From Ailanthus altissimus (lineage: Eukaryota > Streptophyta > Magnoliopsida > Sapindales > Simaroubaceae), in the NCBI GenBank assembly GCA_946807835.1, contig OX327703.1, positions 7,137,501-7,201,500 on the forward strand: a stretch of DNA of 64,000 nt. The letters run 5' to 3'. Of the stretch, positions 60,693 to 64,000 are shown in pieces. How positions within the stretch are numbered: position 1 is the first letter of the stretch; every line of letters starts with the position of its first letter. The translations under genes were made by a program, and so were the position numbers. Under the pieces are notes generated by a model. That model ran no database searches and had not been told where the DNA came from. It saw only the letters and a list, made by a program, of their open reading frames with translations.

Positions 60693-62862
60693 TGTTGCCG
60701 GGGATCTAAGACATGTGGGTGTATGTATGTGCAATTATATCTATTGCCTAAACACGTATCAAATACATATTTAAGTCTGACGGAAGCGTGAAACTTACAA
60801 TAAACACAATAAATATAATATATTAATCACATTAATATATTAGAAGGTTTGATAACTCACCTCAACGTGTAACGTTATACACGTATTTTCTCGGAGTCCG
60901 CATGGAGACCAACTCGTGTGCAGTTCTAGTCACCAACTCGGTGGACTTGGTGAGCTAGAACAGTAGCCCGTTATCTAGCACGGGATTAACTCTTAATCCC
61001 CAAAATGGTTGGGTGTGTGTTTATATCATTTTCTCCAAAAGATAAGAAATGAAAATTTTGAAGCAATTCACAATTATTCCAAATAGAAGTATAGAGAAAA
61101 ATGAAACAGTTTCATTTTTTCCTTCCTTTTTTTTCCTTCTCTTTTTCTTCTTCTTTTCTTTCTTCTTCTTTCTCCATTTTCGTTTTCTCTTTCTTGGCCA
61201 AAATGGCCTACACACCAAAAACCATACCTCTCTCTCTCTCTTTCTCTTTATACATATATATAATAAAATATTAATATATAATATTAATAATATATAATTA
61301 TATATTATTAATAATATATAATAATAATAATATAATAGGTGCCAACTATTTGGCACCCAAATATAATAATAATATATATAATATTATATAATAAAAATTA
61401 TATTATATAATGAGAGAGAATGATTATTTAATAATTAAATAATCATAGTGTGGAATGACCATTTTATCTCTCATAAATAATTATCAAGTTTATCTCCTAA
61501 TGGGTCCCACTAAATCTCACACTTGGGTAAACTCAACTGAGGGTCCACAATATGCTACATGTAAAAATACAATTAGTAAATAACAATTATTAATTAATTG
61601 TTGTATTTAACACTTAAATATAGACACATATGCATTCCCGTGGTAGTGCTAAATATTGCTGGATTAAACAATTTAATCCGGCAAACTGCCCCAGCCACAA
61701 CGAGTACACTCCATATCGCAGGACTCCCTAGGTTCTACGTCCGATTCGTCAAATGAAACTATTCTCTGAGTCTATGAGCAATGCCCTACACACACGTCAT
61801 GGATATACAAATCAGCGCGTTGAACCATGCAAGTTGAGGTTACAACACATACGTATAGTCCTTTCGTCATGATATCTAGGATGTGCGGGATATAGATTAT
61901 CACCGTCAAATCCTCATGTGCTTATCCATGTCCTATCTCTAGACTTGTATTTCACTGAACAATATGTGCAAACTCTTTTGCCATATTGTTCCACCCTGAT
62001 AGAACTCTTTCCCGGGAGATTATTATTGGCCACAAGACTTTTCGAAATACAGTCTCGAAGCATCTGGATATCTAACTCCATATAGGAGCTAACGGATCCC
62101 ATATCTGTACATACCAGACTCTATAAACATCGGACCATACCCAGCGACACCCAGCGGTTACACTATGAAAGGTCTGTAATATGCGTGAAATCAAAGTATG
62201 GCGGATCACTTATAAGCCCACCGTGGCACTCAGGTCAAAGGACTACGTATACTGCTTAACTCGAGAGGACCCTCCATTGACGGCTTACATTGGGTGTCTA
62301 TCGGAGGCCTTCGTGAGCCTGTCCCATATCCAGTCCTAACTGGATACCCACATGTCAATATGAGCTCCAAGCTCACGGCCGACTAGAAACGACCATCCAT
62401 ACCCTATAGGTAAGACATATGCTGATCTATATTTAAGGTATCCACCGACAGACCTGCATCGGCAAAAATAGATCAAGGACAATTATTCAAGAACATACTT
62501 GTGCAACTAGCATTTTCTGGCACCCGATTGTAACTCTTGCAACTATGCAGTTACTAATATATTTCCAGGTCTATGTCCCATTACAGACAAGACTCCAACT
62601 CTTGGATATGCTGAGTATTATAACCAACTAACCCTTAACTGTGCTAACATTTAGCATTTATATCTCTCAGCGTGGCTAACTATGAGCCTTTATCTAAATA
62701 TTTTTAGATCTGATCCAAACTCTTTCAGATCTACAATGTCTGTAACGTTACATTGCATAATACCATATATATGAGTATTAGCGATTTAATATGAATGTAC
62801 ACTTTTATAAATACACAAGTATATGTACATTCAAGAATGACACGTAAGCACCGACCCTTACA
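60693..62862 (-). mobile_element. Solo LTR (2.17 kb) of the long-LTR family, inside copia F 3' LTR
   Basis: It starts TGTTGCCGGGG and ends ACCCTTACA, flanked by the exact 5-bp duplication GGCCT (60688-60692 and 62863-62867). Removing it restores the copia F LTR phrase 'agctggcctaacaaac', matching 'ggctgcctaacatgag' in the 5' LTR. In reverse orientation it aligns with the LTRs at 36503-38764 and 2763-4941 (for example 61735-61810 with 3795-3870). It carries a pyrimidine-rich tract (61110-61195) and a long AT palindrome not seen in the other copies. Confidence 0.92.
61282..61313. repeat. 32-nt perfect AT palindrome plus hairpin
   Basis: Positions 61282-61313 read the same on both strands (centre ATAATTAT). 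Just downstream GGTGCCAA (61338-61345) and TTGGCACC (61350-61357) form an 8-bp stem with a 4-base loop. Both lie within the solo LTR. Confidence 0.85.
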
Positions 62863-63458
62863 GGCCTAACAAACAAGTAAAGTCCAAATGGGTTTCAAAT
62901 TAAATATAAAAAAAAAAGAGTAAAGGATTAGGATAAGTGTAGAATGTGAAAGGCAGAGAAGAAAATTGAGAGAAAAAGATAAAAATGGGATTAAGGTTTC
63001 AATCTTTTTTTTTATGTTTGGATGGTGATTTGAGTTCCAATTTTACTCAAACTGTAAAGGTGAGATTTCAATATCTTGCTCTACATATATATCTGTGATG
63101 ATTTTCAGTTTAGCCTCCATTATTGTTAGATCTAGCAAATGCATTTATGAGATGAACTTGCTAGTCATAATTGATGTTCTTGATGTTGTGGATGAATCTC
63201 TAGTGTGATTTTATAGATAATATTATTGTAAACCCATTATTATTTCATAGTGAAAGTTATAATCGAACTGTAGTCTAGTAGTTTTTCTAATTTAGATTTT
63301 TTTACATAAAAATTCAATATATCATTGTAATAGATTATGACTTATTTTTGTGATAATATTTTTTTTATCAATTGTAGTGGTCCACTAATCTATTTTAATA
63401 ATTCGAAAAGAGAAAAAAGAATATCTATATTTTATAGTATTTTTTGTGATATTCCCCA

Positions 63459-64000
63459 ATGAGTTCATGACATATATATATATATCTTTTATTTAATTAT
63501 AAAATACTTTTCTTTATATATAAGCAGTCTTTTTTCTAAAAGTGGTCCCATTCACAATTAATTCTTTCTTTTTGATGGGACTTTCTCATCTTATTTTTGC
63601 AAACTCACTATATTATTAAATTAAAAAAAATTTGCAATTACAAACGTTTTTTTTCATCTACCAAATAAATAGATTATATTCTCTCTTATTGTCTTTTATA
63701 TTTTTATAGGTTAAGATTTGTTATTTAATATGATTTGTTGTAAAAAAAAGTAATGCAATTACAAAAATATACAATTAATCTTTTCGTGTTATTTTTAATG
63801 AATAAGATTCCATTAGTTTTTATTATTAAAAACTCTTGTATGATCAGTTTACGTTAAAAGACTACATTATATTTTTTTAAAGAAGTTTATATGGAGATGA
63901 GAAATCCCTAATCTACAAAATATCAAATTTTATCTCTTATTTTTATTCAAATATAAGTGGCCGCGGATGGTTTACGTATTCACAATTAACTAAGCTATGG
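63459..64000. other. AT-rich flank, no gene seen
   Basis: Contains an (AT)n run at about 63473-63484 and T-rich stretches, with stops in all frames. Confidence 0.5.

Larger units (their letters stand above)
57004..63458 (+). mobile_element. Ty1-copia retrotransposon F (Tork-like), solo LTR nested in its 3' LTR
   Basis: The 5' LTR (57004-57614) is followed by a PBS. A broken gag-pol comes next (about 57850-60650), then a polypurine stretch (ATGGATGGGAGAT, near 60649) and the 3' LTR. The 3' LTR starts TGTTG at 60665, is interrupted at 60692 by a 2.17-kb solo LTR, and resumes to 63458. Both LTRs share 'gagaagaaaattgagagaaa', a 'gatgatttga/atttaatc' region and the end 'ttttgtgat..ttcc(c)ca'. They differ at many positions, so the element is old. 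Protease is fused to the integrase C-terminus by a deletion. Confidence 0.85.

Noticed and set aside
61021..61356. 111-codon frame rich in Lys/Arg (minus) and its Phe-rich mirror (plus)
   Set aside because: Both are readings of the pyrimidine tract in a solo LTR.
1..64000. CRISPR array, operon-like cluster or prokaryotic system
   Set aside because: Spliced plant genes, plant retrotransposons and the absence of regularly spaced identical repeats rule this out.

Overview
The window is nuclear DNA of a flowering plant, almost certainly a dicot. It is strongly AT-rich, has short GT-AG introns, and is packed with nested Ty1-copia, Ty3-gypsy, L1-type LINE and hAT elements. Only two host genes can be read end to end. 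I cannot name the species from the sequence.

Host genes. (1) 7795-9667, minus strand: a three-exon cytochrome P450 of 482 aa, CYP716-like (CYP85 clan, triterpenoid or related oxidase). It is open throughout, but Asn replaces the usual I-helix Thr. (2) 53081-56155, minus strand: a six-exon thiol/glutathione peroxidase of 206 aa. It has an intact catalytic tetrad and an N-terminal membrane-anchor extension like that of Arabidopsis GPX3. A small unassigned 56-codon reading frame at 36372-36542 runs into an LTR.

Layout. 1-2612: minus-strand copia element A, cut by the window edge, with its 5' LTR at 2233-2612. 2640-6115: LINE RNase H remnant, split by an older LTR fragment (about 4948-5647) and by a 2.18-kb solo LTR (2763-4941, TSD AAAAG). 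6448-7374: possible MITE. 7795-9667: P450. About 11050-21130: degraded copia element B, whose gag is split by a 4.6-kb hAT element (12657-17239). 21.1-25.3 kb: non-coding, with a 25-bp tandem array and possible organelle-derived DNA. 25.38-29.4 kb: minus-strand LINE C with a foreign segment inside. 29.95-31.42 kb: minus-strand gypsy gag-protease remnant. 32.08-36.20 kb: gypsy-type element between about 0.7-kb direct repeats. 36.50-46.28 kb: copia element D with long (about 2.2-kb) LTRs, carrying a related solo LTR inside its own gag. 46.28-50.99 kb: LINE E. 51.0-53.08 kb: no gene seen. 53.08-56.16 kb: GPX. 56.39-56.59 kb: very young, short LINE tail with a 20-bp TSD upstream of GPX. 57.0-63.46 kb: copia element F, with a 2.17-kb solo LTR (TSD GGCCT) inside its 3' LTR.

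Transposon history. One long-LTR copia family accounts for five pieces (2763-4941, 36503-38764, 39387-41705, 44849-46275, 60693-62862), in both orientations and mostly as solo LTRs. This suggests repeated insertion followed by LTR-LTR recombination. All transposon reading frames are broken by stops, frameshifts or deletions, so none looks autonomous. I found no operon-like cluster, CRISPR array or clearly new system. The most useful leads are the unusual P450 active site, the GPX start-site ambiguity with its nearby fresh LINE insertion, and the nested-element junctions, several of which can be read to the base.
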